A stretch of DNA of 64,000 nucleotides from Phocaeicola oris (GTDB lineage Bacteria; Bacteroidota; Bacteroidia; Bacteroidales; Bacteroidaceae): assembly GCF_021295095.1 (NCBI RefSeq), contig NZ_JAJLQX010000004.1:1-64000 (forward strand), read 5' to 3'. The notes under the pieces were generated by a model. That model was not told the DNA's origin and did no database searches. It saw only the letters and a program-made list of their open reading frames with translations. This document shows, piece by piece, positions 1 through 8,629 of the stretch. Position 1 is the first letter of the stretch. Every line of letters begins with the position of its first letter. The translations under genes were made by a program, and so were the position numbers.

Positions 1-165
1 TGTAAACCTTTTTATGTGTATCTTTTTGGTTATCAAATAGTTATGGTGTGTTTTCTGTTTCTAAACAAAAGTTAAATAGATACGTTTCGTTTTGCTTTTT
101 TGGAACATTTCGTTTTGCGGATTATACATTTAGTAGTTTTGACCTGTTCAATATCATTTATCACC

Positions 166-2295
166 ATGAAAAAAATTATTCTTTTTCTACTAATTGGGTT
201 CATCTCCTTTTTTTCTTTCTCTTGTAACCGGAAGCAAGAAAACACTCAATCTTTTAACCTCAAGAAGATTTCAAAAGAACTAAACGAAGGTTCGACGCTT
301 GTGAAAAGCGATATCTTCAATAAGACAGTTCTTCTGATAACTCCCGACGATGGAAATAAAGGAATTACTGTTTGGAAGAAAGGAGACAAAGAGGATTGGA
401 ACACGAAATATTTCTCTTTCGAAGTTTATAATAAAGCCGACTACAGTGGAGTCATTAATTTGGAGTTTTATCAATCGAACAGCAAATCAGAAAAACAAAT
501 TGTTCAAGGCGGACAAATTTCAGGAACCGAAGCAGAATCACCTTGGATTTCTTGTTTAATAGGCGTCTTGCCAAAGCTAAAGACTAAAGTTATTTTCCCC
601 CTTTCCTATTTAGACGCGCAAAATATATTCCTCGAACGATTCCCTCGCCAACTGAAAGCTACAGTAACAGGAAACAGATTAGATCCTGCCGACATTTCTA
701 AAGTGGTTATTCGCTTTGGACCAAATGATAAAACAAATTACCGAACTGCATTCGAGATAGCATCCATTTCATTAAGTGAAGAACAACCTGAGCCTTATGA
801 AGCTAACGAACCTATCATCGATAAATTAGGGCAAAGAATAGATAAGTCATGGGGGGGCAAGTTGAAAGACGAAAAAGATTTAATAAACCGAAGCGAAACT
901 ATCTCTAAATCATTAGAAGGAACAGAATACCCTTCGAAATGGAGCAAGTATGGAGGATGGAAAGAGAAGAAATTCCAAGCAACCGGTTTCTTCCGTACAC
1001 AATACGATGGCACTCGTTGGTGGCTTGTCGATCCGGAAGGTTACGCTTTTCTCAGTGCCGGAATTGATTGCGTCGGAACTAACGCAACCGGTCCTTATGC
1101 CGGAATAGAAGATTTGTTTGAATGGTTGCCAAACGAAGATGAAGAACAATTCAAGAATGTTATCTCGCAATGGAAAGACCATAAAACAGTTGACTTTTAC
1201 GTGACTAATCTAATCCGTATTTACGGAAAGGATTGGAGAACGAAATGGGAAAACTTTACAATCAATTTATTGAAAAAGACCCGATTTAATACCATTGGCA
1301 ACTGGTCGGATATCAACTTCGCTAAGAGCAGTCATATTCCTTACGTTTTGCCTCTATCTGATTTCCCCTCAACAAAAGTAGCTGTTTATCGCGACTTCCC
1401 TGATGTCTTCTCGGATGAATATCAAAAAAACGCCGAAAAGTTTGCTCAACAATTGAACAACTATAAAGATGATCCATATCTTATAGGTTATTTCTTACGC
1501 AATGAGCCCAACTGGGCTTTTGGCTATCATAATTTAGCGTACGAAATGTTTGCGACAACTCAAGTCTCTGAATCAAAAAAGGAATTTATCCACTGGTTGG
1601 AAAACAAATATAAAGATATTAAAGCTATCAATGAGGCATGGAAACTGAATCTTTCAAGCCCTGCCGAATTAAAAGATAAAACATTTAAAGACTATCCTTC
1701 TGACATTGCTAAGAATGACTTTAATGAATTCTCTGAAATCATGGTCAAGAAATACGTTGATATTCCTTGTGATGAAGTTGCGAAAGTAGATAAGAATCAT
1801 TTAAATTTAGGAATGCGATACGCTTGGATTAGTTCCGATCTGCTTTATAAAGCAGGTGAACGTTTCGATGTATTCTCTATAAACGGATATGGAATGTTCC
1901 CCCCACAAACAGCAGAAATATCTGAAAGAAGTGGAAAACCTGTCATGATCGGAGAATTCCATCATGGCGCAGTTGACTGTGCTTTACCTGCCACCGGAAT
2001 TACCGGAGTTATGAATCAAAAAGAACGTGCAATCGCATACCGGAATTATATGGAAGATGGATTCTCGCGTCCGGAATTGGTTGGCATGCACTACTTCCAA
2101 TGGATAGACCAACCTTATACGGGTAGGTTTGATGGAGAGAATTATAACATCGGCATCGTTACCACTGCCAATATTCCTTATGAAGAATTAGTAAATGGAA
2201 TGACAGAAACTAACGAGCGCATTTATGAAGTAGCCTCAAAAAGAGTTCCACCTTACAGAGTAGATTTACCGGAAACTCCTGCCATACATTATTAA
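166..2295 (+). CDS. Secreted lipoprotein glycoside hydrolase, clan GH-A (GH50/GH42-like)
   Basis: Predicted surface or periplasmic glycosidase of 709 residues. An in-frame ATG exists 66 bases earlier, but the start chosen here gives a clean lipoprotein signal: a lysine-rich n-region, a hydrophobic stretch and a lipobox ending FSFSC (Cys20). A beta-sandwich-like N-terminal half is followed by a catalytic (beta/alpha)8-type region that starts around the WWLVDPEG motif. NEP (Glu447) is the likely acid/base and GEF (Glu597) the likely nucleophile, the usual clan GH-A arrangement. The C-terminal part, with HYFQW and TGRFDGEN, recalls GH50 agarases, but substrate cannot be assigned. It lies 19 bp before a sulfatase on the same strand, so the pair may attack a sulfated polysaccharide. 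No susC/susD pair is in view. Sure of a GH-A hydrolase, unsure of the family. Confidence 0.75.
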   Translation: MKKIILFLLIGFISFFSFSCNRKQENTQSFNLKKISKELNEGSTLVKSDIFNKTVLLITPDDGNKGITVWKKGDKEDWNTKYFSFEVYNKADYSGVINLEFYQSNSKSEKQIVQGGQISGTEAESPWISCLIGVLPKLKTKVIFPLSYLDAQNIFLERFPRQLKATVTGNRLDPADISKVVIRFGPNDKTNYRTAFEIASISLSEEQPEPYEANEPIIDKLGQRIDKSWGGKLKDEKDLINRSETISKSLEGTEYPSKWSKYGGWKEKKFQATGFFRTQYDGTRWWLVDPEGYAFLSAGIDCVGTNATGPYAGIEDLFEWLPNEDEEQFKNVISQWKDHKTVDFYVTNLIRIYGKDWRTKWENFTINLLKKTRFNTIGNWSDINFAKSSHIPYVLPLSDFPSTKVAVYRDFPDVFSDEYQKNAEKFAQQLNNYKDDPYLIGYFLRNEPNWAFGYHNLAYEMFATTQVSESKKEFIHWLENKYKDIKAINEAWKLNLSSPAELKDKTFKDYPSDIAKNDFNEFSEIMVKKYVDIPCDEVAKVDKNHLNLGMRYAWISSDLLYKAGERFDVFSINGYGMFPPQTAEISERSGKPVMIGEFHHGAVDCALPATGITGVMNQKERAIAYRNYMEDGFSRPELVGMHYFQWIDQPYTGRFDGENYNIGIVTTANIPYEELVNGMTETNERIYEVASKRVPPYRVDLPETPAIHY

Positions 2296-2314
2296 TATAT
2301 TAAACTCTACTTAT

Positions 2315-3871
2315 ATGCATTTTAAACAATTATGCGAATTTGGATTCGGAATAGCGGCTTTGACAGGTTGCGCTCAGCAGAATCAAAAGAAAGTTGAGGC
2401 TCCTCTGCCCAAACATCCGAATATTATCTTCATTGTAGCAGATGATTTAGGTTATGGTGATTTAAGTTGCTATGGCGCGACTCAAATTCAAACTCCCAAT
2501 GTAGATTCGCTTGCTCGTCATGGAATGCGGTTTACTGACGCGCATGCAGTAGCCTCAACAAGTACTCCTTCACGCTATTCGCTCTTTACAGGGCAATACA
2601 GTTGGCGAAGGAATGACACAGGCATTGCTCCCGGTGACGCGGGAATGATTATCCGGCCCGAACAAATCACCATTGCCGATATGTTTAAAGAAGCAGGTTA
2701 CACTACGGGCGCAATTGGTAAATGGCACCTCGGTTTAGGTAATGAAACAGGTTCACAAGACTGGAATAAAGAAGTTTCTCCGGGACCTCGAGACATAGGT
2801 TTTGATTATTCTTATTTAATGGCAGCTACCGGCGATCGTGTTCCTTGTGTATGGATGGATAATCAAAAGGTTGCCAACTATGATTCTTCTGCTCCTATAT
2901 ACGTGAGTTATAAAGACTCTTTTCCCGACGAGCCTTTAGGCAGAAATCATCCCGAACTATTAACAAAACTGAAACCTTCACCTAATCATGGGCATAACCA
3001 AGCTATTGTCAATGGCATCTCCCGAATTGGCTATATGAAAGGCGGCGGAAAAGCGCTTTGGGAAGATGAACATATCGCGGATACCTTAACAGCCAAAGCC
3101 GTCGATTTTATCCGAAACAAAAAAGATACCACATTCTTTCTTTATGTCGGGACTAACGATGTGCATGTCCCACGCTATCCGAACGCGAACTTCCGCGACA
3201 AAAGCGGAATGGGATATAGAGGAGATGTCATCCTTCAGTTCGACTGGACTGTTGGTCAAATTATGAGTGAGTTAACAAAAGATGGCTTATTGGAAAATAC
3301 GTTGGTCATCTTAACCAGCGATAACGGGCCTGTCGTTGATGATGGCTATCAAGACCGTGCTGTAGAACTGTTAGGAAATCATCATCCATGGGGAGATATG
3401 CGAGGCGGAAAATACAGTAGTTACGAGGCAGGGACAAGAGTTCCATTCATCGTCTGTTGGCAGGGAAAAGTAGACGCAGGGGAATCCCCGGCACTCTTCT
3501 CACATATCGACCTGTATGCTTCCTTGGCAAATTTAGTTGGACAAAAGATTAAAGATGGCGCGGCTCCCGATAGTCAGAATAACCTTGAGGCGTTGTTAGG
3601 GAAAGATAAAAAAGGACGTAATTATGTCATTGAAGCTTCGCCTTGGATTCTTTCTATTAACGATGGAGAATGGCATTACATCGTCCCCAGCAAAGGACCG
3701 GCATACAACAAATTAACGAATACGGAATTAGGGAACGATCCGAAAGACCAACTGTATAACTTAAAAGAGGATATAGGCGAAAAACATAATGTAGCCGACA
3801 AATATCCAGAGAAAGTAAAAGAGCTAAAAGCTGTTTTAGAGAAAGAAATGGCTTCCGGCTATAAGCTCTGA
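2315..3871 (+). CDS. Sulfatase, Ser-type, probable lipoprotein
   Basis: Alkaline-phosphatase-superfamily sulfatase of 518 residues that hydrolyses sulfate esters, probably on a glycan. The metal-binding Asp pair is in IIFIVADD (Asp43, Asp44). The activation motif is STPSRYSLFTG with Ser83 in the position oxidised to formylglycine. This makes it a Ser-type enzyme, which in anaerobes needs the radical SAM maturase anSME (not in this window). A further metal motif, TSDNGP, lies in the middle. The N-terminus is short but ends LTGC (Cys19), a plausible lipobox, so the mature protein is probably membrane-anchored outside the cytoplasm. It follows the GH-A gene by 19 bp, probably in one transcript. 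The substrate is not readable from the sequence. Confidence 0.9.
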   Translation: MHFKQLCEFGFGIAALTGCAQQNQKKVEAPLPKHPNIIFIVADDLGYGDLSCYGATQIQTPNVDSLARHGMRFTDAHAVASTSTPSRYSLFTGQYSWRRNDTGIAPGDAGMIIRPEQITIADMFKEAGYTTGAIGKWHLGLGNETGSQDWNKEVSPGPRDIGFDYSYLMAATGDRVPCVWMDNQKVANYDSSAPIYVSYKDSFPDEPLGRNHPELLTKLKPSPNHGHNQAIVNGISRIGYMKGGGKALWEDEHIADTLTAKAVDFIRNKKDTTFFLYVGTNDVHVPRYPNANFRDKSGMGYRGDVILQFDWTVGQIMSELTKDGLLENTLVILTSDNGPVVDDGYQDRAVELLGNHHPWGDMRGGKYSSYEAGTRVPFIVCWQGKVDAGESPALFSHIDLYASLANLVGQKIKDGAAPDSQNNLEALLGKDKKGRNYVIEASPWILSINDGEWHYIVPSKGPAYNKLTNTELGNDPKDQLYNLKEDIGEKHNVADKYPEKVKELKAVLEKEMASGYKL

Positions 3872-3901
3872 CATAAAAGGACTAAAAACAACGGGAAAGA
3901 T

Positions 3902-3937
3902 AAAAACGCTCTTACAGCATGTTTAAACGGTGTTTTT
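3902..3937 (+). terminator. Putative intrinsic terminator after sulfatase
   Basis: AAAAACGCT pairs with GGTGTTTTT (with G-T pairs) across an 18-nt loop and ends in a T run. It is placed 30 bp after the sulfatase stop. The stem is weak because it is rich in A-T pairs. Confidence 0.5.
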
Positions 3938-3985
3938 ACCATTCTATCAGATACAATTCAATTGGTCATAAAGAGATTATACAAA

Positions 3986-4087
3986 GTGATACGTATGAAC
4001 TGTTCAACTGATGCGGATGAGTTGCTCGGTTCATGCGGATGAGTTACTCAACTGATGCGGATGAGTTAGGCAATTCATCCGCATCAC
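3986..4087. repeat. 22-bp periodic intergenic array A (five units)
   Basis: Five units begin at 3987, 4009, 4031, 4053 and 4075, exactly 22 bp apart. The core is TSATGCGGATGAGTT in the middle units. The first unit (TGATACGTATGAAC) and the last (TCATCCGCATCAC) are inverted relative to each other, so the array is bounded by GTGAT and ATCAC. A CATAAAGAGA box at 3967-3976 precedes it by 9 nt, and a T run follows it. Confidence 0.85.
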
Positions 4088-4245
4088 TTTTTTCGTTCGT
4101 ATATATCAATGCAATTGTTGTCCATGATCAGTTTTTCCTAAAGCCTTATATCCATCTAAAAAGATACAGCAATATACCACGAGCATCGTTTTAACTCATC
4201 GAATTCACATTATAAACACCCAGCTTCTGTTTAGCAAGAGCTCAA

Positions 4246-4280
4246 AAGTGTAAAATATACACTTGTATGTTGAACAACAT
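4246..4280. promoter_or_regulatory. Two palindromes upstream of galM, candidate operators
   Basis: AAGTGTA-(5 nt)-TACACTT at 4246-4264 and ATGTTG-AA-CAACAT at 4267-4280 are both perfect dyads. They lie about 35-70 bp upstream of the galM -7 box, where an activator or repressor would bind. AraR of the downstream operon is the obvious candidate, but its site is not proven from sequence. Confidence 0.45.
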
Positions 4281-4314
4281 ATCATGTTCAAAGTCAACAA
4301 ATTAAAATAAGCAT

Positions 4315-4322
4315 TACTTTTG
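4315..4322 (+). promoter_or_regulatory. -7 promoter box for galM/ara operon
   Basis: TACTTTTG matches the Bacteroidetes TAnnTTTG -7 element, 48 bp before the galM start. No good TTTG -33 box is seen at the expected spacing, which fits a promoter needing an activator. Confidence 0.6.
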
Positions 4323-4369
4323 CGTCATCCTATAAAAAAGAGTCTATTTTAATTTATATAAAACGCTTT

Positions 4370-5515
4370 ATGAAAAAGACATTATTCGCTGCAGGCTTAG
4401 CGTTAACCATGCTTACTGCTTGTGCTCCACAACAAAAAAAAGAAGCACTGACTATGTCAGGATTAAATCCTGCTAAATTTGAGACCACCATTGACGGAAC
4501 AAAACAAGTTCATCTTTACACATTGAAAAACAAAGCCGGTATGGAAGTTTGCATTACTAACTTCGGCGGTCGTATTGTTTCAATTATGGTTCCCGACAAA
4601 AACGGTGACTTCAAAGATGTTGTTCTTGGCTTTGACAGCATTGCGGATTATCAGAACGTTCCAAGCGACTTCGGCGCAATCATAGGCCGTTATGCCAACC
4701 GTATCGCATTGGGTAAGATTACCATTGACGGCGATACTATTCAATTGCCTACAAACAATTACGGACACTGCTTACATGGTGGTCCTCAAGGATGGCAATA
4801 TGCTGTTTACGATGCTACTCAGCCCGACTCGACAACGTTACAACTTGCCATGGTATCTCCCGATGGCGATATGAATTTCCCGGGTAACGTTACAGTCAAT
4901 GTAACTTACAAATTAACAGAAGACAATGGTATTGACATTGATTATAACGCCACTACCGATAAAAAGACAGTCATCAACATGACCAACCATTCTTATTTCA
5001 ATCTTAATGCCAATCCAAGCGCGGCTACTATGGATGGTATTCTTTATGTCGCTGCAGACAGCATTACCCCCGTCGACAGCACGTTCATGACTACAGGTGA
5101 TATGATGGCTGTTGAAGGTACTCCTTTCGATTTCCGTACCGCTACCCCTCTGACCGACAGAATAAATGCTTCCGACAACGAACAGATTAAATTCGGTCGT
5201 GGCATTGATCATAACTTCGTTCTTACAACAAAAGGTGATGATACTAAACCTGCCGCTAAATTAGTTAGCCCCGTAACCGGCATTTCTTTGACAGTTTATA
5301 CAAACGAACCGGGTATTCAGGTATATACAGGCAACTTCCTCGATGGTACAGTTACAGGCAAACGTGGCACCGTATATCCTCAACGTGCAGCTGTTTGTCT
5401 GGAAACACAGCATTATCCCGATACTCCAAACAAACCACAGTGGCCAACAGCCTATCTAGAACCGGGACAGAAATATCACAGCCATTGTATCTTTAAATTT
5501 GGTGTAGAAAAATAA
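4370..5515 (+). CDS. galM: Aldose 1-epimerase (mutarotase), lipoprotein
   Basis: Interconverts alpha and beta anomers of aldoses, probably arabinose or galactose, outside the inner membrane. It has 381 residues and a lipoprotein signal ending LTAC (Cys18). Family residues are visible: NR at 110-111, LHGG (His136), the catalytic His207 in TNHSYF, GIDHN (Asp280) and the general base Glu345 in CLETQHYPD. It is the first gene of the arabinose operon, 25 bp ahead of the symporter. Supplying the correct anomer to that symporter is the likely role. Gene order matches, from memory, the Bacteroides thetaiotaomicron arabinose cluster. Confidence 0.93.
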   Translation: MKKTLFAAGLALTMLTACAPQQKKEALTMSGLNPAKFETTIDGTKQVHLYTLKNKAGMEVCITNFGGRIVSIMVPDKNGDFKDVVLGFDSIADYQNVPSDFGAIIGRYANRIALGKITIDGDTIQLPTNNYGHCLHGGPQGWQYAVYDATQPDSTTLQLAMVSPDGDMNFPGNVTVNVTYKLTEDNGIDIDYNATTDKKTVINMTNHSYFNLNANPSAATMDGILYVAADSITPVDSTFMTTGDMMAVEGTPFDFRTATPLTDRINASDNEQIKFGRGIDHNFVLTTKGDDTKPAAKLVSPVTGISLTVYTNEPGIQVYTGNFLDGTVTGKRGTVYPQRAAVCLETQHYPDTPNKPQWPTAYLEPGQKYHSHCIFKFGVEK

Positions 5516-5540
5516 TTGTTCTACCATAAAAGCTAATAAT

Positions 5541-7223
5541 ATGCAATCTTTAGACTGGTTAGTTATTGGTGTATTCTGCGTGATTCTCATAAGTATCGTT
5601 ATCTGGGTTATGCGCCAGAAAAATGATAACTCCGCAGATTATTTCTTAGGAGGACGTGACGCAACATGGATTGCCATCGGTGCTTCTATCTTTGCTTCCA
5701 ATATTGGTTCTGAGCACTTGATAGGTTTAGCCGGAACAGGAGCTTCAAGTGGTATGGCTATGGCTCATTGGGAAATCCAAGGATGGATGATTCTTATTCT
5801 TGGCTGGGTATTTGTCCCATTCTATATGCGAAGTATGGTATATACCATGCCCGAATTCCTTGAGAAAAGGTATAATCCGCAATCGCGTACCATCCTTTCC
5901 GGAATCTCACTTATCAGTTATGTACTGACGAAAGTAGCTGTTACTGTATATGCCGGAGGTCTGGTATTCCAACAAGTTTTTGGTATTAAAGAGCTATGGG
6001 GAATAGATTTCTTTTGGATAGCGGCCATAGGTTTAGTTTTAATCACTGCAATTTATACCATTGTAGGCGGTATGAAGTCGGTTCTTTATACTTCCATTTT
6101 ACAAACTCCTATTCTGCTTTTAGGATCTATCATCATACTCGTATTAGGACTGAAAGCAGTTGGCGGTTGGGATGAGTTCATGTCTACTTGTAGTGCCGTA
6201 ACCATCAATGATTACGGAGACAAGATGACCGACCTTATCCGTGATAATCGAGATCCGCAATACCCATGGCTGGGCGCGTTAATCACATCTGCCGTTATTG
6301 GATTCTGGTATTGGTGTACCGATCAATACATTGTTCAGCGCGTACTCTCCGGAAAGAATGAAAAAGAAGCCCGCCGTGGTACTATCTTTGGAGCTTATCT
6401 GAAATTATTACCGGTATTCATTTTCTTAATTCCGGGTATGATTGCCTATGCCATTAACGTCAAAACAGGCGGCGCGTTCTTACCTTTGGACAATGCCGGC
6501 AATGTGCTATCGGATGCAGCATTCCCAACATTAGTATCCAAGCTATTACCTGCCGGACTGAAAGGTTTGGTGGTATGCGGTATTCTCGCTGCCTTGATGA
6601 GTTCTTTAGCTTCTTTGTTCAATTCTTCGTCCATGCTGTTCACTATCGACTTCTATAAACGATTAAAGCCAAATACTTCTGAAAAGAATCTGGTTCGTAT
6701 CGGTCAAATAGCGACTGTTGTAGTTGTTGTCCTCGGTATTCTTTGGATTCCTATCATGCGAAGCATAGGTAATGTCCTTTATAACTACCTGCAAGATGTT
6801 CAATCTCTTTTAGCTCCGGGCATTGCGTCAGTCTTCTTATTAGGTATCTGCTGGAAGAGAACATCTGCCAAAGCTGGTCAGTGGGGATTAGTCACAGGTC
6901 TCGTAATCGCAATTATCCGATTAGGAGCAAAAGTATACTATAGCATTGTAACTGATGCTGCTCAAACTTGGTTCAAAGCTGTATTCTATGACTTCAATTG
7001 GCTGTTCTTCAGCGGTTGTATGCTGATTGTTTGCTTATTGACCGTTATCATTATCAGCCTTTGTACAGAAGCTCCAAGCGCTGAAAAGATTCAAGGGTTG
7101 GTATTCGGTACAGCTACCCCTGAGCAGAAAGCAGCTTCACGAGCAAGTTGGAATCATTGGGATGTTATTCATTCTGTAATTATCATAGCTATTACTGTTG
7201 CATTCTACTGGTACTTCTGGTAA
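5541..7223 (+). CDS. Sodium/sugar symporter (SSS family), probable arabinose transporter
   Basis: Inner-membrane SSS-family (SGLT-like) transporter of 560 residues with about 13-14 hydrophobic segments. Family features include the N-terminal YFLGGRDATW segment, the SNIGSEHLIGLAG region typical of sugar members, and the central WYWCTDQYIVQRVLSG motif shared with SGLT-type glucose transporters. It lies between galM and araR and ends 3 bp before araR. Sodium-driven uptake of L-arabinose is inferred from context; other sugars are possible. It probably corresponds to the transporter called AraP in Bacteroides. Confidence 0.9.
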   Translation: MQSLDWLVIGVFCVILISIVIWVMRQKNDNSADYFLGGRDATWIAIGASIFASNIGSEHLIGLAGTGASSGMAMAHWEIQGWMILILGWVFVPFYMRSMVYTMPEFLEKRYNPQSRTILSGISLISYVLTKVAVTVYAGGLVFQQVFGIKELWGIDFFWIAAIGLVLITAIYTIVGGMKSVLYTSILQTPILLLGSIIILVLGLKAVGGWDEFMSTCSAVTINDYGDKMTDLIRDNRDPQYPWLGALITSAVIGFWYWCTDQYIVQRVLSGKNEKEARRGTIFGAYLKLLPVFIFLIPGMIAYAINVKTGGAFLPLDNAGNVLSDAAFPTLVSKLLPAGLKGLVVCGILAALMSSLASLFNSSSMLFTIDFYKRLKPNTSEKNLVRIGQIATVVVVVLGILWIPIMRSIGNVLYNYLQDVQSLLAPGIASVFLLGICWKRTSAKAGQWGLVTGLVIAIIRLGAKVYYSIVTDAAQTWFKAVFYDFNWLFFSGCMLIVCLLTVIIISLCTEAPSAEKIQGLVFGTATPEQKAASRASWNHWDVIHSVIIIAITVAFYWYFW

Positions 7224-7226
7224 ACT

Positions 7227-7904
7227 ATGACAGACTATTACATCAAGAATACAAAGTTTTATGTCTCTGTAGACTGTATCATATTCGGTTTCGATAAGGG
7301 GGAGCTCAAGCTCCTCCTATTGAAACGAAACTTTGAGCCGTCATTAGGACAATGGTCGCTGATGGGTGGATTTGTTCGAGACAATGAAAGTGTAGACGAC
7401 GCGGCAAAACGCGTACTGAAAGAATTGACAGGACTGAGAAATGTATATATGGAACAGGTTGGAACCTTCGGTGACGTACATCGTGATCCGGGAGAACGGG
7501 TAATATCTGTCGCTTATTATGCACTGATCAATGTCAACGATTATAACAAGAATCTGGTGAAGAAGCACAATGCGTATTGGATCAGTACGGATGCCATTCC
7601 TGAACTGATATTCGACCATCCGAAAATGGTACTGATGGCACTCAACCAAATGCGTAAAAAAGCATCGGCCAGTCCAATAGGATTCAACTTGCTGCCACCA
7701 CTCTTTACGCTTCCTCAACTACAGAGCCTGTATGAAGCAATCTACGGAGAAGCTATTGACAAACGGAACTTTAGGAAGCGCATTGCCGAAATGAACTTTA
7801 TAGAGCGAACAGACATTAAGGACAAGAGTTCTAATACCCGTCATCCGTACCTGTGGAAGTTCAACAATAACGCATATTCGAAGGATCCTAAATTCAAAAT
7901 ATAA
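7227..7904 (+). CDS. araR: Nudix-domain transcriptional regulator, AraR type
   Basis: Arabinose-responsive DNA-binding regulator of 225 residues. The N-terminal Nudix domain (about 10-145) carries a degenerate Nudix box: starting at Gly48, Glu54 and Arg62 are kept, but the REUxEE core reads RVLKEL, so two of the metal-binding glutamates are Val63 and Leu67. This argues against pyrophosphatase activity. The C-terminal half (about 150-225) fits the winged-helix domain of the NrtR/AraR family, with the [14 protein letters not shown] recognition-helix region. It sits between the transporter and araD and ends 2 bp before araD. Regulators of this family in Bacteroides bind arabinose through the Nudix domain; the effector here is inferred. 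Confidence 0.9.
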   Translation: MTDYYIKNTKFYVSVDCIIFGFDKGELKLLLLKRNFEPSLGQWSLMGGFVRDNESVDDAAKRVLKELTGLRNVYMEQVGTFGDVHRDPGERVISVAYYALINVNDYNKNLVKKHNAYWISTDAIPELIFDHPKMVLMALNQMRKKASASPIGFNLLPPLFTLPQLQSLYEAIYGEAIDKRNFRKRIAEMNFIERTDIKDKSSNTRHPYLWKFNNNAYSKDPKFKI

Positions 7905-7906
7905 TT

Positions 7907-8599
7907 ATGTTAGAAACATTAAAAGAGAAAGTATATAAAGCTAATATAGACCTTGTCAAACACGGACTTGTATTGTTTACATGGGGAAATGTTTCGGGCA
8001 TCGACCGCAAATCGAATTTGGTCGTCATCAAACCGAGTGGTGTATCATACGATATCATGAAGCCAAATGATATGGTGGTAGTCGACTTAAACGGCAAAGT
8101 GGTGGAAGGTGATTTACGTCCTTCTTCCGACACTCCTACTCATGTAGTACTTTATAAAGCATTTCCCGATATTGGAGGAATTGTCCATACACATTCTACT
8201 TATGCTACGGCCTGGGCTCAGGCAGGAATAGACATTCCTAATATCGGAACGACACATGCAGACTATTTCCATGATGCCATTCCGTGTACTGCCGATATGA
8301 CTGAAGAGGAAGTAAAAGGATCATACGAAACGGAAACAGGTAACGTAATTGTCAAGCGTTTTGAAAAGATCAATCCAATTCATACCCCCGGCGTATTGGT
8401 AAAGAACCACGGACCTTTCTCATGGGGAAAAGATGCCGATGAGGCTGTTTATCATGCTGTTGTGTTGGAACAGGTAGCAAAAATGGCAAGTATTTCGTTT
8501 GCCATTAATCCGAATCTCACCATGAGCCCGTATCTGATAGAAAAACATTTCAGTCGTAAACACGGCCCAAACGCTTATTACGGACAGAAAAAGAAATAA
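7907..8599 (+). CDS. araD: L-ribulose-5-phosphate 4-epimerase
   Basis: Converts L-ribulose 5-phosphate to D-xylulose 5-phosphate, the last step of arabinose catabolism. It has 230 residues, normal for the class II aldolase family. Phosphate binding is by the WGNVSG (26-31) and PSSD segments. The zinc site is His94 and His96 in [10 protein letters not shown] plus His168 in VLVKNHGPF. Catalytic-region residues are in TTHADYFHD (His117 to Asp123). It starts 2 bp after araR and is followed by araA after 30 bp, in one operon. Confidence 0.96.
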   Translation: MLETLKEKVYKANIDLVKHGLVLFTWGNVSGIDRKSNLVVIKPSGVSYDIMKPNDMVVVDLNGKVVEGDLRPSSDTPTHVVLYKAFPDIGGIVHTHSTYATAWAQAGIDIPNIGTTHADYFHDAIPCTADMTEEEVKGSYETETGNVIVKRFEKINPIHTPGVLVKNHGPFSWGKDADEAVYHAVVLEQVAKMASISFAINPNLTMSPYLIEKHFSRKHGPNAYYGQKKK

Positions 8600-8629
8600 A
8601 CTGATTAGTCACATTAAAATATTTATATC

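Larger units (their letters stand above)
3872..4369. other. Gene-free gap: terminator, 22-bp array, palindromes, galM promoter
   Basis: This 498-bp gap holds, in order, a terminator-like hairpin (3902-3937), a five-unit 22-bp repeat array (3986-4087), two palindromes (4246-4264 and 4267-4280) and a -7 box (4315-4322) ahead of galM. Between 4090 and 4240 nothing else is recognisable. Confidence 0.8.

Noticed and set aside
3986-4090. Array A as an intrinsic terminator
   Set aside because: Inverted ends and a T run are suggestive, but other arrays lack the T run and occur between divergent genes where no terminator is needed; a separate terminator precedes it at 3902-3937.
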